64,000 nucleotides of DNA from CAYSAQ01 sp964429235. GTDB lineage: Bacteria; Margulisbacteria; Riflemargulisbacteria; GWF2-35-9; DYQY01. The position numbers and the translations under genes were made by a program. The stretch is from contig CAYSAQ010000001.1 of assembly GCA_964429235.1 (NCBI GenBank), positions 62,001-126,000 of the forward strand, in the 5' to 3' direction. The notes below the pieces were generated by a model that did no database searches, was not told the origin of the DNA, and saw only the letters and a program-made list of their open reading frames with translations. Positions 20,243-29,156 of the stretch are shown piece by piece (within the stretch, counting starts at the first letter, position 1; each line of letters starts with the position of its first letter).

Positions 20243-20333
20243 ATTCAAGAAAAAAAATCTTTTGAATTATTTATTCAATTTTTGAATTACTAGCTATATT
20301 CAAGTTTTTAATTCATTAATTCAAGTTTTGAAT
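20243..20333. repeat. array of four ATTCAA/TTGAAT palindromes, operator-like
   Basis: Perfect 6-bp inverted repeats with 3-nt spacers lie at 20273-20287 and 20319-20333, an imperfect one at 20298-20313, and a copy with a long A-tract loop at 20243-20267. Centres are about 20-25 bp apart. The array fills the gap between the subtilase stop and the start of the unknown gene at 20185. Confidence 0.55.
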
Positions 20334-20338
20334 AGATA

Positions 20339-21760
20339 TTACTGAAGCACAGTAAATATAAGCTTTTTAAGGGGTTCCTTTGATCCATTTTTAGAAGTTA
20401 AAACAGCTAAATAACTATCATTTGCTAAAGGGAATCCAAACTCGTTTGTTAGATCATACGCAACCTTATTATAAGTGCCCCCATCTATCGCAGATGTTTC
20501 TGTTGACCAAAGTTTCCTGCCATTGAGACTATAAACCGTTATTTTTACATCTGCATTATTATTAATATAAAACCCAAACTCAGTTGCACCTCCTGCCCTA
20601 ACAGGATTAGGATAGTTTAAGAAATTTATTACCTCTATATCTGAAATACTAGAGATTGCGGTGGTAGCTCCTTCATCATTACTTGAACTAAAAAAGCTAA
20701 CCTCAATCTTTCCTTTTCCAGTATATTTATCCCATCCAGGATAAGATATCTGGTCATTTAATGGATGAGTTACATCACTTGCATACTTTGCAACCACTTC
20801 ATCACCAGCCATATTTACTACACCTTCGACATTAGCTAATGCTCCTGAAAGATAAGCAGTTGAAATACTAGTTCCATCTAATAAATAAGATATACCGCCA
20901 ATACCTATAGAAGGCACATCATCTCCAATACAAGAAACATCAATATAATCACCATAATTGCTAAAACTTGTTAATTTATCTGCACCATCCAAAGCTGATA
21001 CCGCAATTACGCCACTGAGCGCAGCTGGATACATAGCGATCTCTCTACTATTGTTGCCTGCTGCCGCTACAACAATCACACCATTACTAATTGCATAGTT
21101 AACTGCCATAGTTAAAGCTTCTGTTGCATACCCATCTCCAAAACTACAATTAATAATATTAGCTCCTCTATTTACAGCATAAACAATTGCCTCTGCTACT
21201 GAGAATTGATAAGCATACCCACCACTATTAAAAGCTTTAATAGGTATTATCTTCACATTACCCTGACTATTAAGAGCAATCATACTAGTCATAAACGTGC
21301 CATGACCATTATCATCAACTATATTTCCATTAAAACTACATACATTCGCGCCATAATAATCATCAACAAACCCATTGTTATCATCATCTACACCATTACC
21401 ATCAATCTCTCCACTATTAACCAATATATAGCCTCTCAATGTCTGATTAGCGACATCTATCCCTGTGTCTATTACTGCAATATTCACATTTGCTGGGTCA
21501 CTACATGGTTTTATTATCAACTCATTCTGAATGCTAGATTTTACTGCTTGAAGAGAAAATAATGACAAACTATGATCTTGTTGTTCTACTTCTGAAAATG
21601 CTTGCGAGCGCATCCCTACTACTGGATGTTTTGCAATTCGGAATTCTCTACCGCCTTTTTTAAAAACTATATCCCCTGCTTGTTGAACAATTCTTACTGT
21701 TCCCCCAAGATCACTGGCTAGTAATACTCCAAACATTAACACTATCAAAAGTTTCTTCAC
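20339..21760 (-). CDS. secreted subtilisin-like peptidase with a FlgD-like C-terminal domain
   Basis: An S8 serine peptidase of 473 residues with a signal peptide (about 1-18). The triad is visible: D98 (AVIDTG), H153 (NGHGT), S298 (DGTSIS), plus the oxyanion asparagine N236. Residues 120-134 form an acidic loop (GNGVDDDNNGFVDD) that probably binds calcium. From about residue 375 there is a FlgD/T9SS-like beta domain that starts FLNYPNPVRAG and ends near the C terminus, a type of tail often found on substrates of type IX secretion. The PorV-like protein encoded 14 nt upstream supports a secretion link. No PorU or other core secretion gene is in the window. Confidence 0.88.
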   Translation of the reverse strand: MKKLLIVLMFGVLLASDLGGTVRIVQQAGDIVFKKGGREFRIAKHPVVGMRSQAFSEVEQQDHSLSLFSLQAVKSSIQNELIIKPCSDPANVNIAVIDTGIDVANQTLRGYILVNSGEIDGNGVDDDNNGFVDDYYGANVCSFNGNIVDDNGHGTFMTSMIALNSQGNVKIIPIKAFNSGGYAYQFSVAEAIVYAVNRGANIINCSFGDGYATEALTMAVNYAISNGVIVVAAAGNNSREIAMYPAALSGVIAVSALDGADKLTSFSNYGDYIDVSCIGDDVPSIGIGGISYLLDGTSISTAYLSGALANVEGVVNMAGDEVVAKYASDVTHPLNDQISYPGWDKYTGKGKIEVSFFSSSNDEGATTAISSISDIEVINFLNYPNPVRAGGATEFGFYINNNADVKITVYSLNGRKLWSTETSAIDGGTYNKVAYDLTNEFGFPLANDSYLAVLTSKNGSKEPLKKLIFTVLQ

Positions 21761-21774
21761 TTATTTACCCCCTA

Positions 21775-22617
21775 CTACAAATGCAATGTCATTGAGAACT
21801 GACTATTGTTTCCATATACTTCATTAAAATCTTGTCTAATAGCTACATCAAATGCACCTAAATTAATCCCACATGATACTGACGCATTTAAAGAGTCACC
21901 CATCATAAGCTTGGACTCTACTCCTATTAAACCGAATAGGTCTAATCCTACTTTCATATAATCATCATTAAGATCGGAGGCAACATAAGAAACATATCCA
22001 AATGGTAGTGTTTGAGAAACTTGATATGAAACATTTGCTTTTAGATGATCTACTGTGCCATTGCTCCACTCATGATTAGTATTATTTATATCATTATAAG
22101 TAGCACCAATAAATGTGCCGCCTACTTTCATAATAACTCCAGCATCAAAACCTACAGCTGTCATTGTTACATCTTCGATTGTTTCTTGATAAACCTTACT
22201 ATTCACACCATAGAACAGAGGCAGAAACGGAAGCTTCTGGCTAAAAGTAAGCATTGCTGCTGATTTCTCATGACTAAAAGTATCAGTTACAGAAAAGACA
22301 CCAGCAGACTCAGTAGTTTTTTGAAGTCCAATTAACGAATCGTATTTTACAGTTAATGCGAGATTAAAAAAGTATCCTGGAATTACTAAGCTTGCAAACT
22401 GAGATTTAGATTGACCATCTATTGAACCATTTTGCATAAATGTTAAGGAATGATCCATAAATCGAGATACAGCTGGTTGCTCTAAATAGCTTAGTCCAAT
22501 TCTTTGATTAACAATATGTGAATCTTTTAAATAATCATAGCTAAGGTCTGAAGCGAAAGTAAATGCTGATAAAATTACAGTTAGAATAATTCCTAAAAAG
22601 ATGCGTCCATGCTTCAA
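21775..22617 (-). CDS. PorV-like outer-membrane beta-barrel protein
   Basis: 280 residues with a signal peptide (residues 1-22, cut after TFA) and alternating hydrophobic/polar beta strands ending in an aromatic-rich C-terminal strand (SQFSMTLHL). The segments GVNSKVYQETIEDV and GFDAGVIMKVGGTFIGATYNDI resemble the strand pattern of PorV/PorQ (UPF0164) proteins, which shuttle or anchor type IX secretion cargo. It is followed by the subtilase with a FlgD-like tail, probably cotranscribed. A generic barrel of another function cannot be excluded. The upstream GGGGG-containing leader gives a plausible ribosome binding site. Confidence 0.6.
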   Translation of the reverse strand: MKHGRIFLGIILTVILSAFTFASDLSYDYLKDSHIVNQRIGLSYLEQPAVSRFMDHSLTFMQNGSIDGQSKSQFASLVIPGYFFNLALTVKYDSLIGLQKTTESAGVFSVTDTFSHEKSAAMLTFSQKLPFLPLFYGVNSKVYQETIEDVTMTAVGFDAGVIMKVGGTFIGATYNDINNTNHEWSNGTVDHLKANVSYQVSQTLPFGYVSYVASDLNDDYMKVGLDLFGLIGVESKLMMGDSLNASVSCGINLGAFDVAIRQDFNEVYGNNSQFSMTLHL

Positions 22618-22789
22618 ATCCCAACCCCCTATTTTCTTTCTACATAGATACCTATGCCCAGAAAATGGGAATCTTAAACATGGAATTTCTTCCTTATTCT
22701 AATATATCGGTGTTTTCCAATAAAAATTGCATTGATATTGTGTGGTTTATAGTGAAGGCTTTGTTATAACTGGCTATTAGCGATTTTGT
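22618..22789. other. intergenic leader upstream of the PorV-like gene
   Basis: 172 nt between the export protein stop and the PorV-like start. On the minus strand there is a TATATTAGAAT -10-like stretch near 22700 without a clear -35, and two short hairpins (CATAG/CTATG and CCCA/TGGG, about 22643-22672). I see no gene in it. Confidence 0.3.
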
Positions 22790-25105
22790 TTATTTGAAAA
22801 TAACTGCCCAGGTTGTTGCTACGTTAAAGATAACCTGTGTCCAGTCTAAGATAAGTTCTAATGGATCTATTTCTTTAAATGTTCTTGTAGGTATGACAAC
22901 AGTATCACCCTTATTCACATGCAAACCTCTATCAGTTGATCGGTGAACAGTGCCATTTGCTTTAACAACATATACTTCACCTTGATCCGCATCTTTTCTA
23001 AAGTTTCCTGCTTTATCTAGATAGTAGCCCATATTACTATCATTAACATATAAAAATGATCCAGCATTATATACTCCACCTATTACTCGGACCTCTTGTG
23101 GCACTAATGGAACATCTATGCTGTCTCCTGCTCTTAAAACAACATCATATCTTTCAACATATCCATTATCAGAACTTTTTTCAAACAATTCTTTAAAATC
23201 TACTTTTAATCTATTAACATCTGTAAGTTCTGAAACAAGCTTAATACTAGAAACATCAGTTTTATCCATATGAGCTTCTGTCTCTTTATATACCTCATCA
23301 TCTAAGTTACGATAATATTTAATACCACCAATAAAAGCATCATCTCTAAACCCACCTGCTCTTTGAACAAGCTTAGTAAATGTTTCATTCTTATATAGAG
23401 GATATATTCCTGGATAAAACACTCTACCTGTTAATGCAACTGAACCATAATAATCATAATTTGATGATTTTCTGATATAAACCTCATCAAATGGCGCTAG
23501 TTCAGTAGCTAGGATATCAATTGCCTCTACTGAATTCAGTTCAAATACTTTATTATCCTCTTTAGTATATTTTCTTAGTATCTGGATATTTTTAGTATCT
23601 GCATACGGAGAATATCCATTTGCTAAAGAAAGCATATCTCTAACAGTGATACCTTTATAATAAACGAAATCCTTTGGCTCATTTACCTCGCCACCAATAC
23701 TAACTGTAAACTTATTGTTTCTCTCTTCGTTTGAATAAATAACAACCTTATCATATTGTTGCAATTTAAACTCCTTTTCACCAAGGTCCTTAAGGCTAGC
23801 ACCCATCACTGTATATGAATTATTAGCATTCAACCTAAAAATATTAACTCTATCTAAATAAGTCATCTCAGTTAACCCTCCAGCTGTTTCTACAAGCTGC
23901 TTTAAACTCTTAGATTTGGTTAATGAGTATCTTCCTGGCTGGGATATTTCACCTTTAACTTCTACCCAATCTTTTAATTCTGTGGAAAGGGACATAAGCT
24001 CAACTATATCGCCATCTTTGATAGATATCTGTTTACTTAGTGCTAGAAAATCTTTCCAAGTTGGAAAAGAAAGTGTCTTTAACTTGAATTCGCCTGTCGC
24101 TAAGTCTTTTCTTATTATATTAATATCATTTATATATGTATCTCTTGTATACTTACCAGCCATTGTTATTAAATCTGCTAATTTTGTACTATTCCTTATC
24201 TCATAGATTGCAGGGTTCTTTACTGACCCATGTATAGCGGCAACATCACCAACTGTTGGAACAAAAATAGTATCACCTGGCTTCAGTAGAATGTCTGATG
24301 ATTTATCACCATATACTAGTAGATCATATAGATCTATCCATTTAACTGTTTTATTATTCCTGATAACCCTTACTCTTCGTAGTGATCCTCTCTTCGTTGG
24401 CCCACCTGAAGCATAAAGAACATTAAGAACAGTAGATAAAGAACCTACATTATATTTACCTGGTGTTTCTACAGCTCCAAGCACAAAGACAGGAATAGTC
24501 TTTAGCTGTCCCATTGTTATATCCATAGTGAAGTTAGCAAAATGCTTACTCATTTCTGACTCTATTACTCTAGATGCTTTATCTAAAGATAGGTTAACTA
24601 CTGTTACTCTACCTACCTTTGGTAACTCGATAACTCCTTCAGAATCTACAATAACTGAAAAATTCTGTTGTATATTTCCCCATAGGTATATCTTCAGCTC
24701 ATCACCAGGACCTAAGATATAGTCTCCTGCAACTGGAACATTAGTAAGCGGAGTAAATGTCAGGGCTAACTGATTGAATACATCATAACCAAACTGTTTT
24801 AAACCTGAAGGAAACTTTGCTGACACAATAGGGTTTAGTAAATCATCCTCTTCTGTATCAACCTCTTCTTTAGGCTCTTCTTCCTGTTCAGAATCAAAAA
24901 CAACCATTTCTGGTTTTGGTGCTGTTCTATAAACATTCATTGTTGGAATCATGTCGTTTTCATCGAGATAGACACCAGCTGCTTGCTTAACCTGAGCATC
25001 TGTTACACCATACTGCTGTTTAGCGGTATTAATCATCTGAGGAGTAATGTCTACTGCATATGCGAATGCCAGCAATAAAACTAATTGTAATATTATCTTT
25101 TTCAT
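22790..25105 (-). CDS. polysaccharide export outer-membrane protein with multiple SLBB domains (Wza type)
   Basis: 771 residues with a signal peptide (about 1-16). After an acidic linker (EEEPKEEVDTEEDD) comes the Poly_export domain with DYILGPGDELKIYLWG (about 128-143), followed by at least five SLBB repeats marked by G-x-V-x-x-P-G-x-Y (for example LGAVETPGKYNVG, VKGEISQPGRYSL, LTGRVFYPGIYPL, IGGVYNAGSF). It should form the periplasm-to-surface channel for a capsule or exopolysaccharide. A short C-terminal hydrophobic segment (VIFNVATTWAVIF) could insert in a membrane. A chain-length Wzc-type kinase is not in the window. Confidence 0.88.
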   Translation of the reverse strand: MKKIILQLVLLLAFAYAVDITPQMINTAKQQYGVTDAQVKQAAGVYLDENDMIPTMNVYRTAPKPEMVVFDSEQEEEPKEEVDTEEDDLLNPIVSAKFPSGLKQFGYDVFNQLALTFTPLTNVPVAGDYILGPGDELKIYLWGNIQQNFSVIVDSEGVIELPKVGRVTVVNLSLDKASRVIESEMSKHFANFTMDITMGQLKTIPVFVLGAVETPGKYNVGSLSTVLNVLYASGGPTKRGSLRRVRVIRNNKTVKWIDLYDLLVYGDKSSDILLKPGDTIFVPTVGDVAAIHGSVKNPAIYEIRNSTKLADLITMAGKYTRDTYINDINIIRKDLATGEFKLKTLSFPTWKDFLALSKQISIKDGDIVELMSLSTELKDWVEVKGEISQPGRYSLTKSKSLKQLVETAGGLTEMTYLDRVNIFRLNANNSYTVMGASLKDLGEKEFKLQQYDKVVIYSNEERNNKFTVSIGGEVNEPKDFVYYKGITVRDMLSLANGYSPYADTKNIQILRKYTKEDNKVFELNSVEAIDILATELAPFDEVYIRKSSNYDYYGSVALTGRVFYPGIYPLYKNETFTKLVQRAGGFRDDAFIGGIKYYRNLDDEVYKETEAHMDKTDVSSIKLVSELTDVNRLKVDFKELFEKSSDNGYVERYDVVLRAGDSIDVPLVPQEVRVIGGVYNAGSFLYVNDSNMGYYLDKAGNFRKDADQGEVYVVKANGTVHRSTDRGLHVNKGDTVVIPTRTFKEIDPLELILDWTQVIFNVATTWAVIFK

Positions 25106-25157
25106 AACTTAGTAAAGCTTACCATTTTCAGAAAATGTTGCATAGGTTGATGAGTAT

Positions 25158-25193
25158 AAAAAAAAGAGACCCAGGCTTTCACCCGGGTCTCTC
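25158..25193 (-). terminator. rho-independent terminator of ppdK
   Basis: GAGACCC (25166-25172) pairs with GGGTCTC (25185-25191), with further pairing inside. On the minus strand the stem is followed by a run of eight T (25158-25165). It lies 27 nt after the ppdK stop. Confidence 0.9.
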
Positions 25194-25219
25194 AAATTCT
25201 AACTAATTAAAGTAAATTC

Positions 25220-27904
25220 TTACGCGTTTACTTTTGACTTAGCAGTTATTGTTCCAACTGATACGTCTAATTTAGTTTTTTTTTTGCTTGCAATAGCAGC
25301 TTGTGCAGCAGCTAATCTTGCAATAGGCACTCTAAATGGAGAACAAGACACATAGTTAAGTCCTACTCTATTGAAGAATTCAATAGATTTTGGATCTCCA
25401 CCATGCTCACCACAAACACCAATTTTTAAGTTTGGCTTAGTAGATCTTCCTCTATCAACACCGTATTGAACCAACATGCCAACACCTTCTTGGTCGATAG
25501 ACTGGAATGGATCATCAGCTAAAATCTTTTGATCAACGTATTCTGGTAAGAAAACACCAGCGTCATCTCTAGAATAACCAAAGGCCATCTGAGTAAGATC
25601 GTTAGTACCGAAAGAGAAGAAGTCTGCTTCAACAGCAACCTGGTCTGCGATAAGAGCAGCTCTAGGGATCTCGATCATTGTTCCAACTAGATAATCAAGC
25701 TTAACACCAGCTGCAGCGATTACTGAATCAGCAACTTTAATAGCGTTATCTTTAAGAATCTTAAGCTCAGCAACTGTTCCAATAAGTGGAATCATGATTT
25801 CTGGAACGATTGCTTTTCCAGATTTAACGATATCAACAGCAGCAGAAATAATAGCTTCAACCTGCATGTCATAAATTTCTGGATAAGTAATACCTAATCT
25901 ACATCCTCTATGACCTAGCATTGGGTTGAACTCATGTAACTGGTCAACTCTTACTCTTACTTCTTCTGCAGACATTCCCATTTCTTTAGCCATGTCAGCT
26001 TGTGCTTCAGCAGTATGAGGCACGAACTCATGCAAAGGTGGGTCTAATAATCTTATTGTTACTGGTAGTCCGTCCATTGCTTCAAAGATTCCAACGAAGT
26101 CACCTTTTTGCATAGGAAGAAGTTTTGCTAATGCAACTTTTCTACCATCAAGATCTTTTGCAAGAATCATTTCTCTTACAGATTTGATTCTATCGCCTTC
26201 AAAGAACATATGTTCTGTTCTTGTAAGACCAATACCTTCAGCACCGAACTCACGTGCAACAGTTGCATCATGTGGAGTGTCAGCATTTGTTCTAATAGCC
26301 ATTGTTTTAAACTCATCAGTCCAGCTCATGAATGTTCCAAAATCGCCAGATACTTCTGGAGTAATAAGTGGAGCTTCACCTAAGATAACTTCACCTGCAG
26401 AACCATTAAGAGTGATTGAATCACTAGGACCATATACTTTACCGTCGATAGTTACTGTTTCTGCTTTTTCGTTAATATCTAACGCAGCACAACCAGCTAC
26501 ACAACATTTACCCATTCCTCTAGCAACTACAGCAGCATGAGAAGTCATACCACCTCTTGCTGTAAGAATACCTTCAGCTGCGTCCATACCACCGATATCT
26601 TCTGGAGAAGTTTCTTGTCTTACAAGAATAACTGACTCACCGTTAGCTTTTCTTTCTTCAGCATCATCTGCAGAGAAAGAACATTTACCAACAGCAGCTC
26701 CTGGAGAAGCTGGAAGACCTGTAGCAATAACTGTTAGTTTTGCTTTAGGATCAATAGTTGGGTGAAGTAACATATCTAATTGCTCAGGAGTTACTCTTCC
26801 GATTGCAGTTTCTTTATCAATAAGATTTTCAGCGAACATATCAACAGCCATTTTCACAGCAGCTGCAGCAGTTCTCTTACCAGTTCTTGTTTGTAACATA
26901 TAAAGGATACCTTCTTGGATTGTGAACTCCATGTCTTGCATATCTTTGTAATGTAATTCTAAGTTTTGGTAGATATCTACTAACTCTTTGTAACAATTAG
27001 GCATAATCTTTTCTAGTTCAGAGATCTCTTGTGGAGTTCTAATACCAGCAACTACGTCTTCACCCTGTGCGTTCATTAGGAATTCACCATAGAACTTGTT
27101 TTCACCGTCTGATGGGTTTCTTGTGAAAGCAACACCAGTACCTGAAGTTTCTCCCATGTTACCGTATACCATAGACTGCACGTTAACAGCTGTTCCCCAG
27201 CTATCATCGATACCGTTTAGTTTTCTATACTTAATAGCTCTTGGCACGTTCCAAGAACCGAATACTGCAGAGATAGCTAATACTAACTGCTCAAAACCAT
27301 CATTAGGGAATGATTTGCCAGCATGAGTTTTTACTACTTCTTTATATTCTTCTACTAACTGTTTAAGGTCATCACCAGAAAGATCAGTGTCATTTTCTAC
27401 TCCACGTGATTTTTTCATAGCAGAGATTTTTTCTTCGAAATGCTCGTGATGAACACCCATAACAACGTCACCGTACATGTTGATGAAACGTCTATATGAA
27501 TCATATGCGAATCTTGGGTTGCCAGATTTTTTGATAAGTCCTTGTACTGTGATGTCGTTTAAACCTAGGTTTAAAACTGTATCCATCATACCAGGCATAG
27601 ATACTCTAGCACCTGATCTTACAGAGAAAAGAAGTGGATCGTTAGGATCGTTAAACTTCATTCCCATTGCTTCTTCTGTTTTAGCGATGTTTGCTTTCAC
27701 ATCAGCTAGAAGCTCATCAGATAGCTTCATTCCATTTTTATAATAGTCTAAACACATCTCAGTTGAAATTGTAAAACCAGCTGGTACAGGTACTCCTAAG
27801 TTAGTCATTTCTGCTAAGTTAGCGCCCTTTCCTCCTAGTAAATTTTTCATGGAAGCATCTGCTTCAGCTTTTTTGTTACCGAAAAAGTATACGTTCTTTG
27901 CCAT
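25220..27904 (-). CDS. ppdK: pyruvate, phosphate dikinase
   Basis: Interconverts pyruvate, ATP and Pi with PEP, AMP and PPi, and in anaerobes serves glycolysis or gluconeogenesis. 894 residues, the normal length. The N-terminal ATP-grasp domain begins GGKGANLAEMTNLGVPVPAGF. The swivelling phosphohistidine lies in GGMTSHAAVVARGMGK (near residue 453). The C-terminal TIM barrel ends with IGVCGEHGGDP (near 835) carrying the catalytic cysteine. An AGGAGG site precedes the ATG. It is a monocistronic unit with a strong terminator. It can work with PFOR (36288) around pyruvate. Confidence 0.97.
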   Translation of the reverse strand: MAKNVYFFGNKKAEADASMKNLLGGKGANLAEMTNLGVPVPAGFTISTEMCLDYYKNGMKLSDELLADVKANIAKTEEAMGMKFNDPNDPLLFSVRSGARVSMPGMMDTVLNLGLNDITVQGLIKKSGNPRFAYDSYRRFINMYGDVVMGVHHEHFEEKISAMKKSRGVENDTDLSGDDLKQLVEEYKEVVKTHAGKSFPNDGFEQLVLAISAVFGSWNVPRAIKYRKLNGIDDSWGTAVNVQSMVYGNMGETSGTGVAFTRNPSDGENKFYGEFLMNAQGEDVVAGIRTPQEISELEKIMPNCYKELVDIYQNLELHYKDMQDMEFTIQEGILYMLQTRTGKRTAAAAVKMAVDMFAENLIDKETAIGRVTPEQLDMLLHPTIDPKAKLTVIATGLPASPGAAVGKCSFSADDAEERKANGESVILVRQETSPEDIGGMDAAEGILTARGGMTSHAAVVARGMGKCCVAGCAALDINEKAETVTIDGKVYGPSDSITLNGSAGEVILGEAPLITPEVSGDFGTFMSWTDEFKTMAIRTNADTPHDATVAREFGAEGIGLTRTEHMFFEGDRIKSVREMILAKDLDGRKVALAKLLPMQKGDFVGIFEAMDGLPVTIRLLDPPLHEFVPHTAEAQADMAKEMGMSAEEVRVRVDQLHEFNPMLGHRGCRLGITYPEIYDMQVEAIISAAVDIVKSGKAIVPEIMIPLIGTVAELKILKDNAIKVADSVIAAAGVKLDYLVGTMIEIPRAALIADQVAVEADFFSFGTNDLTQMAFGYSRDDAGVFLPEYVDQKILADDPFQSIDQEGVGMLVQYGVDRGRSTKPNLKIGVCGEHGGDPKSIEFFNRVGLNYVSCSPFRVPIARLAAAQAAIASKKKTKLDVSVGTITAKSKVNA

Positions 27905-28067
27905 CTAGTGTTCCTCCTAATTATTTCAGGGATTTAGTACCTTTATTTGACACCCTGTAGCCAAACGATTGTTATTATACAGGTTGTCAGCGATAACTTC
28001 AAAGAATTCTTTTGTAAAAATCAAAAAATAACAAGAAGTATTTTCGGACACTTAGTCGGCGAAAACA

Positions 28068-28076
28068 TGATACAAT
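28068..28076 (+). promoter_or_regulatory. extended -10 promoter for the DUF89 gene, probably leaderless
   Basis: TGATACAAT is an extended -10 (TGnTACAAT) with no good -35. Eight nt separate it from the ATG at 28085, and no ribosome binding site is present. Confidence 0.45.
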
Positions 28077-28084
28077 CTTTTTCT

Positions 28085-28963
28085 ATGAGATCACATATAG
28101 AATGCGTACCATGTATATTAAATAGTGTTATAAGGATACTAAACGAAAAAATCGAAGATGTTGAAACAAGACATGAGGTATTTCGGAATATTATAAAAGA
28201 GCTTGGTGATAGTAATCTATACACACTTAGCCCCCCTGTCCTTACAGCGAAACTTCATGAATATTTAAAAGAATTCATCGGCTCAGAAGATTTGTATAAA
28301 GATAAAAAAGTACTCTGCAATAAAGGTGCGTTAGAAATATACCCACATGTTGAAGAACTATATAATGAAGCTGAAGATAAGCTTGAGAGTGCAATCAAAA
28401 TAGCTATCTCTGGAAATCTAATAGATTATGGCGCATTAAATAATTTTGATATCAACAGTATTGTTGATGATTATGTTCATCGTGATTTTGCTATTAATAA
28501 TTACACAGAATTTAAAGCTGATTTAGAGAAAGCTACAAACATATTATATATAGGGGATAATACTGGAGAAATAGTATTAGATAGATTGCTAATAAAACAT
28601 CTAATAGGAATGGGCAAGAAAGTTGTCTTTACCGTAAAGAGTGCTCCGATACTTAATGATGCACTTATTGAAGATGCTATCGCTGTTGGAATGACTGAGA
28701 TTACAGATGTAATTGAAAGTGGCTGTGTATTAGCTGGCACTACCCTAGCAGGAACAAATGAGCTGTTTCATAAAAAACTAGCAGAGGCTGATATGGTTAT
28801 TGCTAAAGGACAAGGCAACTTTGAAACTCTTACAGAAGAGACTTTAGGCAAACCACTCTATTATCTATTCCTTTGTAAATGTGACAAGATTGCAACTGCG
28901 TTTGGAACTAATAAGTTTGATTTGATGTTGTTGAATCATGGTAACTATAAAAAGTATTTTTAA
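28085..28963 (+). CDS. DUF89/ARMT1-like metal-dependent phosphatase family protein
   Basis: A member of the DUF89 family (damage-control phosphatases that clear harmful phospho-metabolites). The conserved start is HIECVPCILNSVIRI. The metal-site motifs are present as YIGDNTGEIVLDRLLI, FTVKSAPILNDALIEDA and MVIAKGQGNFETL. I use the ATG at 28085 (about 292 residues), because the conserved CxxC begins right after it and the extended -10 lies upstream. A longer frame opens at 27947 and another ATG at 28067, but these would run through the promoter and add non-conserved residues. The gene is divergent from ppdK. Confidence 0.85.
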   Translation: MRSHIECVPCILNSVIRILNEKIEDVETRHEVFRNIIKELGDSNLYTLSPPVLTAKLHEYLKEFIGSEDLYKDKKVLCNKGALEIYPHVEELYNEAEDKLESAIKIAISGNLIDYGALNNFDINSIVDDYVHRDFAINNYTEFKADLEKATNILYIGDNTGEIVLDRLLIKHLIGMGKKVVFTVKSAPILNDALIEDAIAVGMTEITDVIESGCVLAGTTLAGTNELFHKKLAEADMVIAKGQGNFETLTEETLGKPLYYLFLCKCDKIATAFGTNKFDLMLLNHGNYKKYF

Positions 28964-29156
28964 ATAAGGGTCTCCGCGACCCTTAATATCCCCTCTGCTC
29001 TGATACTCCACTCCTAGATTTCGTAATCTCATTACGCTACCTATCAAATTCGCCATCCTAGCTCAGTTGATAGCTTAAGAACGTCCTATTCTTAAATTAC
29101 GCTTCACTCAATAACTGCATCTATAGTCGCTCTCGCAAAGGAGTAAAAAAAATCAA
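28964..29156. other. structured non-coding region downstream of the AbiGi-like gene
   Basis: Several hairpins are packed here: AAGGGTC/GACCCTT (28966-28984), CGTAAT/ATTACG (about 29021-29035), CTATCAA/TTGATAG (29041-29073) and TTAAGAA/TTCTTAA with a 7-nt loop (29075-29095). ACTCC near 29020 can pair with GGAGT near 29140 to close them into a cloverleaf-like shape. A D-arm-like TAGCTCAGTTGATAG is present, but no tRNA can be folded. It may be a small mobile palindromic element or an RNA. Confidence 0.4.
28966..28984. terminator. hairpin after the DUF89 gene, possible weak terminator
   Basis: A perfect 7-bp stem AAGGGTC/GACCCTT with loop TCCGC sits 2 nt after the DUF89 stop. There is no T-run, so rho-independent termination is doubtful. 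Confidence 0.4.

Noticed and set aside
21206..21562. 118-codon + strand ORF opposite the subtilase gene
   Set aside because: Its composition (mostly I, T, N) is the shadow of the opposite strand; the subtilase motifs prove the minus strand.
26184..26540. 118-codon + strand ORF opposite ppdK
   Set aside because: It is an antisense frame across conserved ppdK codons and has no ribosome binding site.
27947..28084. longer N-terminus of the DUF89 protein
   Set aside because: It crosses the predicted promoter and adds residues not typical of the family.
29050..29100. tRNA-like sequence (TAGCTCAGTTGATAG D-arm and a 5-bp stem with 7-nt loop)
   Set aside because: The loop lacks U33, there is no TTCGA-type T-arm and no matching acceptor stem, so it is not a tRNA gene.
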